A stretch of DNA of 34,193 nt from Proteiniphilum sp. GTDB taxonomy: Bacteria > Bacteroidota > Bacteroidia > Bacteroidales > Dysgonomonadaceae. The notes beneath the pieces were generated by a model that saw nothing but the letters and a program-made list of their open reading frames with translations, did no database searches and was not told the origin of the DNA. The stretch lies in the NCBI GenBank assembly GCA_015478855.1, contig JADMKJ010000014.1, forward strand, positions 10,110 through 44,302, given 5' to 3'. Positions 1 through 7,503 of the stretch are shown in pieces. The position numbers and the translations under genes are program-made. Numbering within the stretch: position 1 is the first letter of the stretch; each line of letters opens with the position of its first letter.

Positions 1-217
1 GTAAGCCGTAAGCCGTAAGCGGTTAGCTGTAAGCCGTAAGCCGTAAGCGGTAAGCCATAAGCGGTAAGCTGTAAGCCGTAAGCAGTTAGCGATAAGCTGT
101 AAGCTGTAAGCCGTAAGCGGTAAGCTGTAAGCCGTAAGCCGTAAGCCGTAAGCGGTTAGCTGTAAGCCGTAAGCAGTTAGCGATAAGCTGTAAGCTGTAA
201 GCCATAAGCGATAAGCT
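1..217. repeat. Heptanucleotide tandem array, 31 units in one register
   Basis: The first 217 bases divide into 31 consecutive 7-bp units with no insertion or deletion. The consensus is (G/A)T(A/T)AGCN; T2, A4, G5 and C6 are the same in every unit. I count 12 GTAAGCC, 4 GTAAGCG, 4 GTAAGCT, 3 ATAAGCT and 2 each of GTAAGCA, GTTAGCT, GTTAGCG and ATAAGCG. Longer blocks recur: 71-112 equals 162-203 (42 bp, offset 13 units) and 1-35 equals 134-168 (35 bp, offset 19 units), so the array grew by duplicating blocks of units. The plus strand has TAA or TTAG stops throughout, so it is not coding there. The array may continue beyond the left edge. Function unknown. Confidence 0.95.
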
Positions 218-256
218 TTTTTCGGTGGAAACCAGTTAATGCCAGCGGTTCGGGTT

Positions 257-312
257 TTAAGCTTACAAGCACTCAGCGGTCAGCTTTCACTTTTAATTTT
301 TAATTTTCAACT
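257..312. repeat. Second, degenerate heptad run
   Basis: After 39 bases without clear pattern (218-256, including a T6 run) the sequence falls again into 7-base steps: TTAAGCT, TACAAGC, ACTCAGC, GGTCAGC, TTTCACT, TTTAATT, TTTAATT, TTCAACT. The first four resemble the AGC core of the array at 1-217; the last ones drift into an AT-rich heptad. It is out of register with the first array and runs into the stop codon of the nitroreductase gene (311-313). It could be an eroded part of the same array or an independent heptad repeat. Confidence 0.5.
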
Positions 313-856
313 ATTCGCCGCTGTTAAGTACAAATTTCTCAATATGTACCTTCTCCCAATGGAGGTTCTCTGTGTCGGCAGGTTTTCGCTCCTGCTCTTT
401 TTTGCCGAAAGTAATCAAACAAAGCACTTCCAGCGGCATAGGCACATCAAGCAGTCCGTTGATATATTCTGATGATGTGAGCCGATCGGAATAGAACCGA
501 TTTCGTACCTGCACCCAACAGCTGCCGATGCCAAGCTCCTCGGCCTGCAACTGCATACTAAAGGCAGCTATGGAAGCATCCTCTACCCATGCATCACTCT
601 CCAGCGGATTCCCCAATACCACCACAGCCAGAGCTGCATCGGCAATAAAGGTACCACTCTGAGGCTTACATAAGGAGAGCTTTTCCAACACCTCTTTTTC
701 CTCCACTGCAATAAACTCCCAGGCGTGTTTATTTTTGGATGTAGGTGAGAGCAATGCTGCTTCAATAATCTTACGGGTTTCATCCGACGTCAGCAGTTCA
801 TCTTTATATTTTCTGATACTACGCCGCTTAATCAGTAATTTTTGAAAATGATCCAT
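311..856 (-). CDS. Nitroreductase family protein
   Basis: This 181-residue protein has the features of the small FMN-dependent nitroreductase family: an N-terminal RRSIRKYKDE segment, which in the family contacts FMN phosphate, an early SPTSKNKHAWEF stretch, and a central region ending in GIGSCWVQ. Members reduce nitroaromatics, quinones or similar acceptors with NAD(P)H in the cytoplasm; the substrate here cannot be told. I place the start at MDHFQKL (856), where the fold begins, not at the ATG nine codons upstream, whose extra residues (CFNYNKEK) do not belong to the family. There is no signal peptide. The gene is divergent from the hemerythrin-like gene, with about 150 bp between them, and its stop codon touches the heptad run at 257-312. 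Length is typical for the short nitroreductase subgroup. Confidence 0.88.
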   Translation of the reverse strand: MDHFQKLLIKRRSIRKYKDELLTSDETRKIIEAALLSPTSKNKHAWEFIAVEEKEVLEKLSLCKPQSGTFIADAALAVVVLGNPLESDAWVEDASIAAFSMQLQAEELGIGSCWVQVRNRFYSDRLTSSEYINGLLDVPMPLEVLCLITFGKKEQERKPADTENLHWEKVHIEKFVLNSGE

Positions 857-982
857 TTTTTCTTTATTGTAATTGAAGCACAATAATACAAAAAAAACAA
901 TGAATAACCATCCTGAGAGAAGGAATTCGCAGTCCGCGGAGAGATATAAAATAGAATAATTCTAAATTACAGATATTTTCCC

Positions 983-990
983 TATTTTTG
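983..990 (+). promoter_or_regulatory. Candidate -7 promoter element for the hemerythrin-like gene
   Basis: TATTTTTG fits the Bacteroidota primary-sigma -7 consensus TAnnTTTG exactly and lies 20 bases before the ATG at 1011, giving a very short leader. No clean TTTG (-33) is visible 19-21 bases upstream, where the sequence is AT-rich. The element match is seen; its use as a promoter is inferred. Confidence 0.45.
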
Positions 991-1010
991 CATGAAATTT
1001 TCTTCGCCAC

Positions 1011-1724
1011 ATGTATCACACTTCAAAGATAAAAGTAAAACCATTCATGCGGATGGCTGATCTGATTGATGCCAATCCGAACCTGTTGCTGATGTTGCAG
1101 CATTTCAACATCGACTTCCGTGTAAGTGACCAGACCGTCATGCAACTATGCACCGGTAAGGGTATAAGCGAGAACCTGTTCGTGAGCATCGCCAACCTCT
1201 ACAATGGTTTCGGCACGAAGGGGCATGAGCCCTTCACCAGTGAAGACCTGCTTCAGGTGATCGAATTTCTGAAAAGCAGCCATGACTATTACCGGTCTGA
1301 CAAATATCCGCAAATCAGTTCCTATATCCGTCAGCTTCAGGAGGATCATTCTGAGAAGGAGCTGAGGCTGCTGGAGAAATTCTTCAATGAGTACTTTACG
1401 GAGGTGCTTGATCATCTGGATTATGAGGATAATGTCGCATTTCCCTACTTTATCACGCTGCTAGACAAAGAGCAAAATGTTGAAGAGGGTGAGGTCTACT
1501 CATCGAAAGAGTACAGTGAGCATCATACCGATATTGAGCTGAAGCTACAGGATCTTAAGAACCTCCTGCTCAAGTATGTAACGATTGAGGGTGATCTTGA
1601 TCTGCGGCGCAGGCTGTTCTTCGCGCTGTATGAGCTGGAGTATGATCTTTACATTCACTCGCTGATAGAAGAGTCCATCCTTATCCCATCGGGTGTAAGC
1701 ATTGAGAGAGAGCAGAATGTATAA
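1011..1724 (+). CDS. Hemerythrin-like (HHE) di-iron protein
   Basis: This 237-residue cytoplasmic protein appears all-helical from residue 80 on and carries the histidine/acid pattern of the hemerythrin HHE fold: H91, then H135-x3-E139 (HLDYE), H171/H172, and H216-x3-E220 (HSLIE). These would hold a non-haem di-iron centre that binds oxygen, NO or reactive species, as in RIC/YtfE-type repair proteins and bacterial hemerythrins. The first 75 residues are a separate helical region with no signal peptide. Its last codons overlap the start of the LuxR-type gene by 8 nt, so the two are translated as a pair; I infer that the regulator responds to the same stress or to this protein's state. A -7 element lies at 983-990. 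Oxygen or nitrosative stress handling is likely; the exact ligand is not known. Confidence 0.85.
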   Translation: MYHTSKIKVKPFMRMADLIDANPNLLLMLQHFNIDFRVSDQTVMQLCTGKGISENLFVSIANLYNGFGTKGHEPFTSEDLLQVIEFLKSSHDYYRSDKYPQISSYIRQLQEDHSEKELRLLEKFFNEYFTEVLDHLDYEDNVAFPYFITLLDKEQNVEEGEVYSSKEYSEHHTDIELKLQDLKNLLLKYVTIEGDLDLRRRLFFALYELEYDLYIHSLIEESILIPSGVSIEREQNV

Positions 1725-2319
1725 ACCACCACTCCATATTGTCATCATGGAATCCTCGAGGATCATCTACGAGGGGTTGCAGGCTATCATCTGCCAGTCG
1801 GAGCTGGGATGCCGTGCCAGCAGGATAGAAACCCTGGAGGAGCTCTCGGTGATGCTCGAGACCACGAAAGTAGATATACTCATCGCCAACCCGTTGTTAT
1901 TTGTCAACCGTGAGAAGGATATACGTAAGATTCGTAAGTCCAACCCCACCCTCTCTGTTGCGGGCATCGACTTTGGCATCATTCAGAAGCAATCTATGCT
2001 CACCGACATATCATTCACCCTGTATGATTCCGCAGAGCATATTATCCACACCCTTGAAAAGCTGGAGAGGAAGAACCAATCCCCCTCACAGTTGAAGAGT
2101 GAGAGCGACAACCTCACCAGGAGGGAAATCGAGGTACTTACCGGCCTGGTGAACGGCATGCTCAACAAGGAGATCGCCGAAGCGCTGAATATCAGCATCC
2201 ATACGGTAGTGAGGCACCGGAAGAACATTACCGCGAAAACAGGTATCCGCAGTCAGTCGGGCCTCACCATCTATGCCATCTCCAAGAAGATCGTAGAGAT
2301 AGAGGATATTGAAATTTAA
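1717..2319 (+). CDS. LuxR-type transcriptional regulator with degenerate receiver
   Basis: This 200-residue protein has a receiver-like N-terminus (about 5-115) and a clear LuxR/NarL helix-turn-helix from about 133 to 190 (LTRREIEVL, then NKEIAEALNISIHTVVRHRKN). In the receiver the usual phospho-acceptor motif DLVLLD reads DILIAN, so asparagine 58 stands where the aspartate should be; phosphorylation by a sensor kinase is unlikely. I choose the ATG at 1717, preceded by the purine-rich GAGAGAGAGCAG; an upstream TTG at 1702 is possible but less likely. The start lies inside the last codons of the hemerythrin-like gene, so translation is coupled. The stop overlaps that of the convergent TonB receptor gene (2316-2319). 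The target genes are unknown; the hemerythrin-like gene itself is the obvious candidate. Confidence 0.87.
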   Translation: MYKPPLHIVIMESSRIIYEGLQAIICQSELGCRASRIETLEELSVMLETTKVDILIANPLLFVNREKDIRKIRKSNPTLSVAGIDFGIIQKQSMLTDISFTLYDSAEHIIHTLEKLERKNQSPSQLKSESDNLTRREIEVLTGLVNGMLNKEIAEALNISIHTVVRHRKNITAKTGIRSQSGLTIYAISKKIVEIEDIEI

Positions 2320-4718
2320 AAGTGATAATTGATTGCCAGGGCCACATTACGCGGTTCGACGGGGTTGAGATACCCTCCCCGGTAATAGGCTGTATACCCT
2401 TCGGCATCGAACAGGTTGTTCATGAAGAGACGCAGCTGACAGCGGTTGAACCTGTACCCCAGCTGTGCATTCACCGTGGTGTAGGGATCGGCAATGAACG
2501 GTCTGGTGTTGGGTTGCACGTTATGCCCCGGCACCACCTTGTAGGTATACTCAGCAAAAGGCCTTCCCCCCACATAATAGATACCGGCCCCCACACTCAT
2601 ATTTCTCAGGAGCCCGTCGAAGAAGGTATAGTTGAGCCATCCGTTAGCTGTATGGTTGGTGCTGTTCATCGGTACCGACCCTTCATGATAGTAGGGGCTA
2701 TCGTGGTAACTTGCATCGAGCCAGGCATAACCCAGCACTGCATCCAGGTTCTTCAATAGCTTCCCTGTCAGCTCCAGCTCCACCCCTTCACGTCTCAGGT
2801 TACCCGCTTTGATATAATAGCCTGTATTGTTCCCTGCATCGTCGAGGGCGGCATAGGTGAGGTTATTGTGCAGGATATGGAAGTATGTGGCACTAAAACG
2901 GAGACGGTTATTGAACCACTCGCTCTTGAAACCTGTTTCAAACTGCTTCTCGCGCGATGCTCCCACGGGGGTAGTCTTATCCTCCAACAGGTTGGCAGCA
3001 CCCCTCAACGAGGTGGTGGTGGTGTAGGATGCAAAGAGGTTGAGCTCTTTCACAGGTGTGATGATCACTCCCAGCAGCGGGTCCCAGATGCTACCGCCAT
3101 TGGTGGAGAGCTGATTGTCACTGATACCGCTCATCTGGCTGTAACGGAGTCCGAGAGAAAGTTTCAAGTATCTATTGAAGGTCATCACCTCCTGCAGCAG
3201 CATCCCGTAGGCGTACTCGTGTGAGGTGACCGGTTCGCCATTCACCAGTGTCACCTCCGGCGCTCTGTTGGCGATGGGCTGCAGCACATCAACGGTATCC
3301 ACTACCACGGAGTTGCTGTTGATGGTGGAAACATCGGTCCAGCGGTAATCAAAACCAAGGTTGAAAGTGTGCTTCACGTTGCCTGTATAGAGATCTTTAC
3401 CTATCAGGTCGATCTGCAGCACCCCGTTTCTGTCGTCACGTTCGTTGGCACTATAGGCTCTGGATCGTAGATTGTACAATCCCGTCTTCGCCACATTCCT
3501 CAAGGGTGAAGCATGGGCTGCAGTTTTCTTTAGGTTCATATCTGCTCCGGCATAAGCGACCCTGAAGCTGAGATGATTACCCAGCTCACGATGCAGCTGC
3601 ATCATAAAGGTGAGCGTATTGGTCACCTGGCGGTCGGTAGTGAAACCTAAAAAGTTGTCGTGCGGCATATCATACACATTATAGACACTGTCGGCACTCA
3701 GGTTGACCGTTCCCTGGTCCGGGGTGCGTGAATCGTGCATAAAGTCCATTTCAAGGCCAATCTTTGTCTTGTCGTCGGGATGCCAGGCGAAGGAGGGATT
3801 GATATAGATCCTGTCCCTGGAGACATGATCGCGGTAGCTGTCTGCACGCTCATATGCGCCGTTGATGCGGAAGGCGGAACGTTGTAGCTTGTCAGTGACG
3901 AACTGCAGGTCGAAAGTGGGGCGCAGCTGTCCCCAGCTGCCCGTTCTGAATCCGATGTTGCCCGAGTTAATGAACTTGGGTGTCTTGGTGGCGATATTGA
4001 CCACCCCGCCGGCCGAGCCAAGGTCATTGCCCAGTCCCTGTGCGATGGCCGCCGATCCACGGAGTATCTGTATCGTCTCCACCCCCTGCATATCGGTGAG
4101 GAAGCCGCTGCCCCTGAAATCGGAGTGGACACGCACGCCGTTCTTCACCACCGGTATACCCCTGTAGCCACGCGAGGTGAGGCTCTCGGTGGTGTTACCG
4201 AAGGTGGCGAAAGTACCCACACCGGGAGCATTTCTCACCGCATCGTTAAGTGTGAGTACTCCCTGGTCGGCGAGCATCTTCTGTGAGATCACAGAGATGC
4301 TCTGTACCTGTTCATCGATGCGCAGCGGTATACGGGTGAGAGCATCCATCTTCTCCGGTCGTTCACGACGGCGGCCGAACACCTCCACCTCCAGCAGAAG
4401 CTGACCATCGGGCAACAGAAGAAAATCCTCTTTCTGCGGTTCCCCCTTCTGAAACCCTATCTCCTTCGTCACCGTTTCATAACCCACATAGCTGACGATC
4501 ACCTTGTGAGACCCGTCGGGGATATCCTTCACCTGAAAATTTCCTGCGAGATCAGTATCATCACCAATACCCAGTTCCTCAAAGAAGATGGTGGCACCGG
4601 TAAGTATCTCGTTCTCCTCACCGGTCACGGTGCCGGAAAATATATTGTTTTGCTGGGAGAAAGCTGCTTCAAAGCCTGTTAAAAGGCATAGAAGTAGAAA
4701 TAGCGTATTTCTGTTCAT
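2316..4718 (-). CDS. TonB-dependent siderophore-type receptor
   Basis: This 800-residue outer-membrane protein begins with a signal peptide (cleavage near AFSQ, residue 22). A carboxypeptidase-regulatory-like domain follows (about 27-110, with GTVTGE and VSYVGYET), then a plug domain (about 125-245, with QSISVISQKML, NAPGVG, RGYRGIPV, VETIQILRGS, GGVVNIATKTPK) and a beta-barrel ending in an aromatic residue (NYHF). The plug is of the ferric-siderophore type (FhuA/FecA-like), not the SusC type, since the SusC hallmarks and long length (near 1000 residues) are missing. It imports an iron chelate or similar small ligand using TonB energy. It converges with the LuxR-type gene with overlapping stop codons. 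The long upstream region has a dyad (4885-4918) that could be an operator. The ligand is unknown. Confidence 0.93.
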   Translation of the reverse strand: MNRNTLFLLLCLLTGFEAAFSQQNNIFSGTVTGEENEILTGATIFFEELGIGDDTDLAGNFQVKDIPDGSHKVIVSYVGYETVTKEIGFQKGEPQKEDFLLLPDGQLLLEVEVFGRRRERPEKMDALTRIPLRIDEQVQSISVISQKMLADQGVLTLNDAVRNAPGVGTFATFGNTTESLTSRGYRGIPVVKNGVRVHSDFRGSGFLTDMQGVETIQILRGSAAIAQGLGNDLGSAGGVVNIATKTPKFINSGNIGFRTGSWGQLRPTFDLQFVTDKLQRSAFRINGAYERADSYRDHVSRDRIYINPSFAWHPDDKTKIGLEMDFMHDSRTPDQGTVNLSADSVYNVYDMPHDNFLGFTTDRQVTNTLTFMMQLHRELGNHLSFRVAYAGADMNLKKTAAHASPLRNVAKTGLYNLRSRAYSANERDDRNGVLQIDLIGKDLYTGNVKHTFNLGFDYRWTDVSTINSNSVVVDTVDVLQPIANRAPEVTLVNGEPVTSHEYAYGMLLQEVMTFNRYLKLSLGLRYSQMSGISDNQLSTNGGSIWDPLLGVIITPVKELNLFASYTTTTSLRGAANLLEDKTTPVGASREKQFETGFKSEWFNNRLRFSATYFHILHNNLTYAALDDAGNNTGYYIKAGNLRREGVELELTGKLLKNLDAVLGYAWLDASYHDSPYYHEGSVPMNSTNHTANGWLNYTFFDGLLRNMSVGAGIYYVGGRPFAEYTYKVVPGHNVQPNTRPFIADPYTTVNAQLGYRFNRCQLRLFMNNLFDAEGYTAYYRGGYLNPVEPRNVALAINYHF

Positions 4719-5237
4719 TTGAAATTGATTTTTATCTGTTCACACTGAGGCAAGATGAAACCCTTCACAATCATATATTAGCAACCGGATCGGGATCAGA
4801 TGCCATGCTCTTTTACTGCTTATTATCCGGCCTGCTTTTCAGGATACAAAATTGGGCCAAAAATCATGACGTGACAATACCATCTTATAAGTATTTAACA
4901 GACCGTTTATACTTATAATGAGGCATTGCCGGGATGCATAGGTTACCGAACAGAAAAAATTCCACAATAACTGCTGTTGATTTTTTTTCTTTCAATAAAA
5001 AATTCTATTTTTACCAATTACTTTATCATTAATGATTGAAAAGACCCATGAATTGAACATTTAACCGTTTGCATGCTTTTGCATACGTACATATGAGTCA
5101 TTTTCAAACGCAGGCAAAAAGCAGACAAGCTTTATCTGCATAGCGCACATCGAAAATGCAGAGATAGAGTGACTATGCCAGTTGAGCTAAATACAAATGC
5201 AACAAACACCACAATGAAATAAAAATATTTTAATCAT
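4719..5237. other. 519-bp divergent intergenic region
   Basis: This region lies between the TonB receptor (minus) and sucC (plus) and must hold both promoters. I find no exact TAnnTTTG element on either strand and no open frame of note. It contains the perfect dyad at 4885-4918, a direct repeat TTTGCAT at about 5068-5085, and a 7-bp hairpin TCTGCAT/ATGCAGA (5135-5141 and 5156-5162) that could lie in the sucC leader. A 14-base match to a tRNA D-arm (about 5175-5188, minus) has no cloverleaf around it and is taken as chance. Confidence 0.6.
4885..4918. promoter_or_regulatory. Perfect 10-bp dyad upstream of the TonB receptor
   Basis: TTATAAGTAT at 4885-4894 is matched by its exact reverse complement ATACTTATAA at 4909-4918, with a 14-base spacer, so half-site centres are 24 bp apart. 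It lies 167-200 bp upstream of the receptor start and more than 300 bp from sucC. It has no T-tract and so does not look like a terminator. An operator is inferred; no known regulator site is recognised. Confidence 0.35.
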
Positions 5238-6371
5238 ATGAAGATTCATGAATATCAGGCAAAAGAGATCTTTGCAAACTATGGACTCCCTGTAGACAGA
5301 AGCAGTGTTTGCCGCTCCGTAGACGATGCAGTGAAAGCGTATAACCAGCTGGATTCCCCTCGTGTGATCGTGAAGGCACAGGTGCATACCGGTGGCAGGG
5401 GCAAGGCGGGAGGTGTGAAGCTGGCAAACGATGAGATTGAACTGCGCAGACACGCTGCCGCCATCCTGGGGATGGATATCAAGGGATTCACCGTGGACCG
5501 TATTCTTATAGGTGAGGCGGTGAACATCGACAAAGAGTATTACGTCAGTTACGTGATCGACAGAAGCAGCAAATCGACCATCCTGATGCTGAGCAAAGAG
5601 GGAGGGATGGATATTGAAGAGGTGGCACGGAGCACGCCTGAGAAGATACACAAGTTCGTGATTGACCCCTCGATAGGTGTCCCCGATTATCTGGCACGTG
5701 AGGCTGCCTTCAGGCTTTTCGATGACATTGCACTGGTACGTCAGGCAGCGGTGCTCTTCCGTAAGCTCTACAAGCTGTTTGTTGAGAATGACGCCTCCCT
5801 GGCGGAGATCAACCCGTTGGTACTGACACAGGAAGGGAATATCATGGCGATTGATGCGAAGATGACCTTCGACGACAACGCACTCTACCGTCACCCTAAG
5901 ATTGCAGCCCTCAATGAGCCCACGGAGGAAGAGAAGAAGGAGCTGAGTGCCAAGAGCAAAGGATTCAGCTACGTGAACCTGGGCGGTGAAATAGGCTGTA
6001 TGGTGAATGGCGCCGGCCTGGCAATGGCCACGATGGACATGATCAAGCTCTATGGTGGCAACCCGGCTAACTTCCTCGATATAGGCGGAAGCTCCAACCC
6101 CACCAAGGTGATTGAAGCGATGAAACTGCTACTGAGTGACAGGAACGTGAAGGTGGTGCTGATTAACATCTTTGGCGGGATCACCCGCTGTGATGATGTG
6201 GCCAGCGGCCTGCTGGAGGCATTCAGACAGATCAAAACGGATGTTCCCATCGTAATTCGTCTTACCGGCACCAACGAGAAGGAGGGGCGTGCACTGCTGC
6301 AGGGAACCCATTTCCATGTAGCCGGGACCATGGGTGAAGCCACAGAAAAAGCAGTAGCATTATCAAAGTGA
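5238..6371 (+). CDS. sucC: Succinyl-CoA synthetase (ADP-forming) beta subunit
   Basis: This 377-residue protein is the beta subunit of succinate-CoA ligase, which with SucD interconverts succinyl-CoA, phosphate and ADP with succinate, CoA and ATP. It has an N-terminal ATP-grasp domain (MKIHEYQAKEIFANYG start, KAQVHTGGRGKAGGVKLA near residues 47-64, EINPLVL near 194) and a C-terminal CoA-ligase domain (NGAGLAMATMD near 257, NFLDIGGSS, NIFGGITRCD near 313). Length matches the family (about 380-390). The start is fixed by the conserved MKIHEYQ beginning. sucD follows after 25 bp in the same direction, so the two form an operon that ends at the terminator 7288-7329. In fermentative Bacteroidales the enzyme commonly works in the propionate/succinate route; that role is known of the group and not shown here. 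Confidence 0.97.
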   Translation: MKIHEYQAKEIFANYGLPVDRSSVCRSVDDAVKAYNQLDSPRVIVKAQVHTGGRGKAGGVKLANDEIELRRHAAAILGMDIKGFTVDRILIGEAVNIDKEYYVSYVIDRSSKSTILMLSKEGGMDIEEVARSTPEKIHKFVIDPSIGVPDYLAREAAFRLFDDIALVRQAAVLFRKLYKLFVENDASLAEINPLVLTQEGNIMAIDAKMTFDDNALYRHPKIAALNEPTEEEKKELSAKSKGFSYVNLGGEIGCMVNGAGLAMATMDMIKLYGGNPANFLDIGGSSNPTKVIEAMKLLLSDRNVKVVLINIFGGITRCDDVASGLLEAFRQIKTDVPIVIRLTGTNEKEGRALLQGTHFHVAGTMGEATEKAVALSK

Positions 6372-6396
6372 AATAAAGACTGAAAAAAGATAGAGT

Positions 6397-7263
6397 ATGA
6401 GCATTCTGATAGATAAAAAGAGCAGGCTGGTAGTTCAGGGAATCACCGGTCGTGATGGAGGATTCCACGCCTCCAAGATGAAGGCCTACGGCACCAACAT
6501 CGTTGGCGGCACCTCACCCGGCAAGGCGGGAGAGCTTGTGGACAACATCCCGGTGTTCAATACAGTGAGAGATGCCGTGAGAGAGACAGAAGCGGATACA
6601 TCGGTTATATTTGTCCCTGCACCCTTCGCGAAGGATGCCATGATGGAGGCTGCCGATGCCGGCATCAAGCTGATTGTCTGCATCACTGAAGGTGTTCCCA
6701 CCCTTGATGTGGTGGAGGCTTACAGCTACATCCAACGAAAAGGAGCCCGACTGATAGGACCTAACTGTCCCGGACTGATCTCTCCCGGGAGGAGCATGGT
6801 GGGGATCATGCCGACGATGATCTTCAGGGAGGGCAGCACCGGCGTGATCAGTCGCAGCGGAACACTTACCTACGAGGTGGTATATAATCTCACCGAGAAA
6901 GGTATGGGACAATCCACCGCCGTGGGTGTGGGTGGTGATCCCGTTGTGGGACTCTATTACAAAGAGCTGCTGGAGATGTTCGAGAACGATCCGGAGACCG
7001 ACTCCATCGCCCTGATCGGCGAGATCGGCGGCGATGCGGAAGAGCGGGCAGCGGAATACATCAGGGATCATGTCACCAAGCCTGTGGCCGTCTTCATTGC
7101 CGGACAGCAGGCCCCTCCGGGTAAGCAGATGGGACATGCCGGCGCCATCATCTCCAGCGGATCGGGCACCGCCGCCGAGAAGATCGCGGCCTTCGAAGCC
7201 GTCGGCGTACCGGTAGCCAAGGAACCCAGCCAGATACCGGGGCTGTTGAGGGCGAGGCTATAG
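6397..7263 (+). CDS. sucD: Succinyl-CoA synthetase alpha subunit
   Basis: This 288-residue subunit binds CoA and carries the phosphohistidine of succinate-CoA ligase. The N-terminal CoA-binding domain has [14 protein letters not shown] (near 12-25) and [10 protein letters not shown] (36-45). The GPNCPGLI loop lies at 121-128, and the active-site histidine is H247 in [11 protein letters not shown], matching H246/247 of the E. coli enzyme. All key residues are present and the length is standard. It lies 25 bp downstream of sucC; a strong terminator begins 24 bp after its stop, so no downstream gene is read from this promoter in quantity. Confidence 0.97.
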   Translation: MSILIDKKSRLVVQGITGRDGGFHASKMKAYGTNIVGGTSPGKAGELVDNIPVFNTVRDAVRETEADTSVIFVPAPFAKDAMMEAADAGIKLIVCITEGVPTLDVVEAYSYIQRKGARLIGPNCPGLISPGRSMVGIMPTMIFREGSTGVISRSGTLTYEVVYNLTEKGMGQSTAVGVGGDPVVGLYYKELLEMFENDPETDSIALIGEIGGDAEERAAEYIRDHVTKPVAVFIAGQQAPPGKQMGHAGAIISSGSGTAAEKIAAFEAVGVPVAKEPSQIPGLLRARL

Positions 7264-7287
7264 GAATAATATATCACAACATTAATT

Positions 7288-7329
7288 CTCCCGCATAACC
7301 TTTCTTCGAAGGAATGCGGGAGTTTTTTT
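7288..7329 (+). terminator. Intrinsic terminator of sucCD
   Basis: CTCCCGCAT (7288-7296) pairs perfectly with ATGCGGGAG (7314-7322); the loop contains a further CCTT/AAGG pairing, and T7 follows at 7323-7329. It begins 24 bp after the sucD stop. This is the clearest terminator in the window. Confidence 0.93.
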
Positions 7330-7451
7330 ATGAGACTAGGGAAATGATTATAAGAACCATTCAAAGAATGAGTAGACTATTTCATTTGTCGCTACCCACC
7401 TTACTAATTCCCACTTTTGCGTTTTCTGATGACAATAATTCGTTATTATAC

Positions 7452-7481
7452 TTTGTTTTAAAGGTTGTTTATTTAAATTTG
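7452..7481 (+). promoter_or_regulatory. Candidate Bacteroidota promoter of the Tat-type oxidoreductase gene
   Basis: TTTG at 7452-7455 is followed, after 18 bases, by TAAATTTG at 7474-7481, an exact TAnnTTTG -7 element. The start codon is at 7504, so the leader would be about 15 bases. The stretch 7330-7503 is otherwise AT-rich and has no gene. Spacing is slightly short compared with the usual 19-21. Confidence 0.6.
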
Positions 7482-7503
7482 CAGAACATTGATGTAAAAT
7501 ACT

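Noticed and set aside
1-217. CRISPR array
   Set aside because: Units are 7 bp with no spacers; no cas genes are in the window.
1702-1716. TTG start for the LuxR-type regulator
   Set aside because: The ATG at 1717 has a purine-rich stretch upstream and gives the normal receiver start; the five extra residues add nothing.
2316-4718. SusC-type receptor for glycans
   Set aside because: At 800 residues with a siderophore-type plug and far from the SusE/F-like genes, it fits the iron-chelate class better.
5140-5220. tRNA-like D-arm (TAGCTCAACTGGCA on the minus strand, 5175-5188)
   Set aside because: The D-stem partner, anticodon stem and T-arm do not follow; a 14-base match alone is taken as chance.
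5187-5894. 235-codon antisense open frame over sucC
   Set aside because: sucC is certain from its motifs; the antisense frame is a shadow of its codon use.
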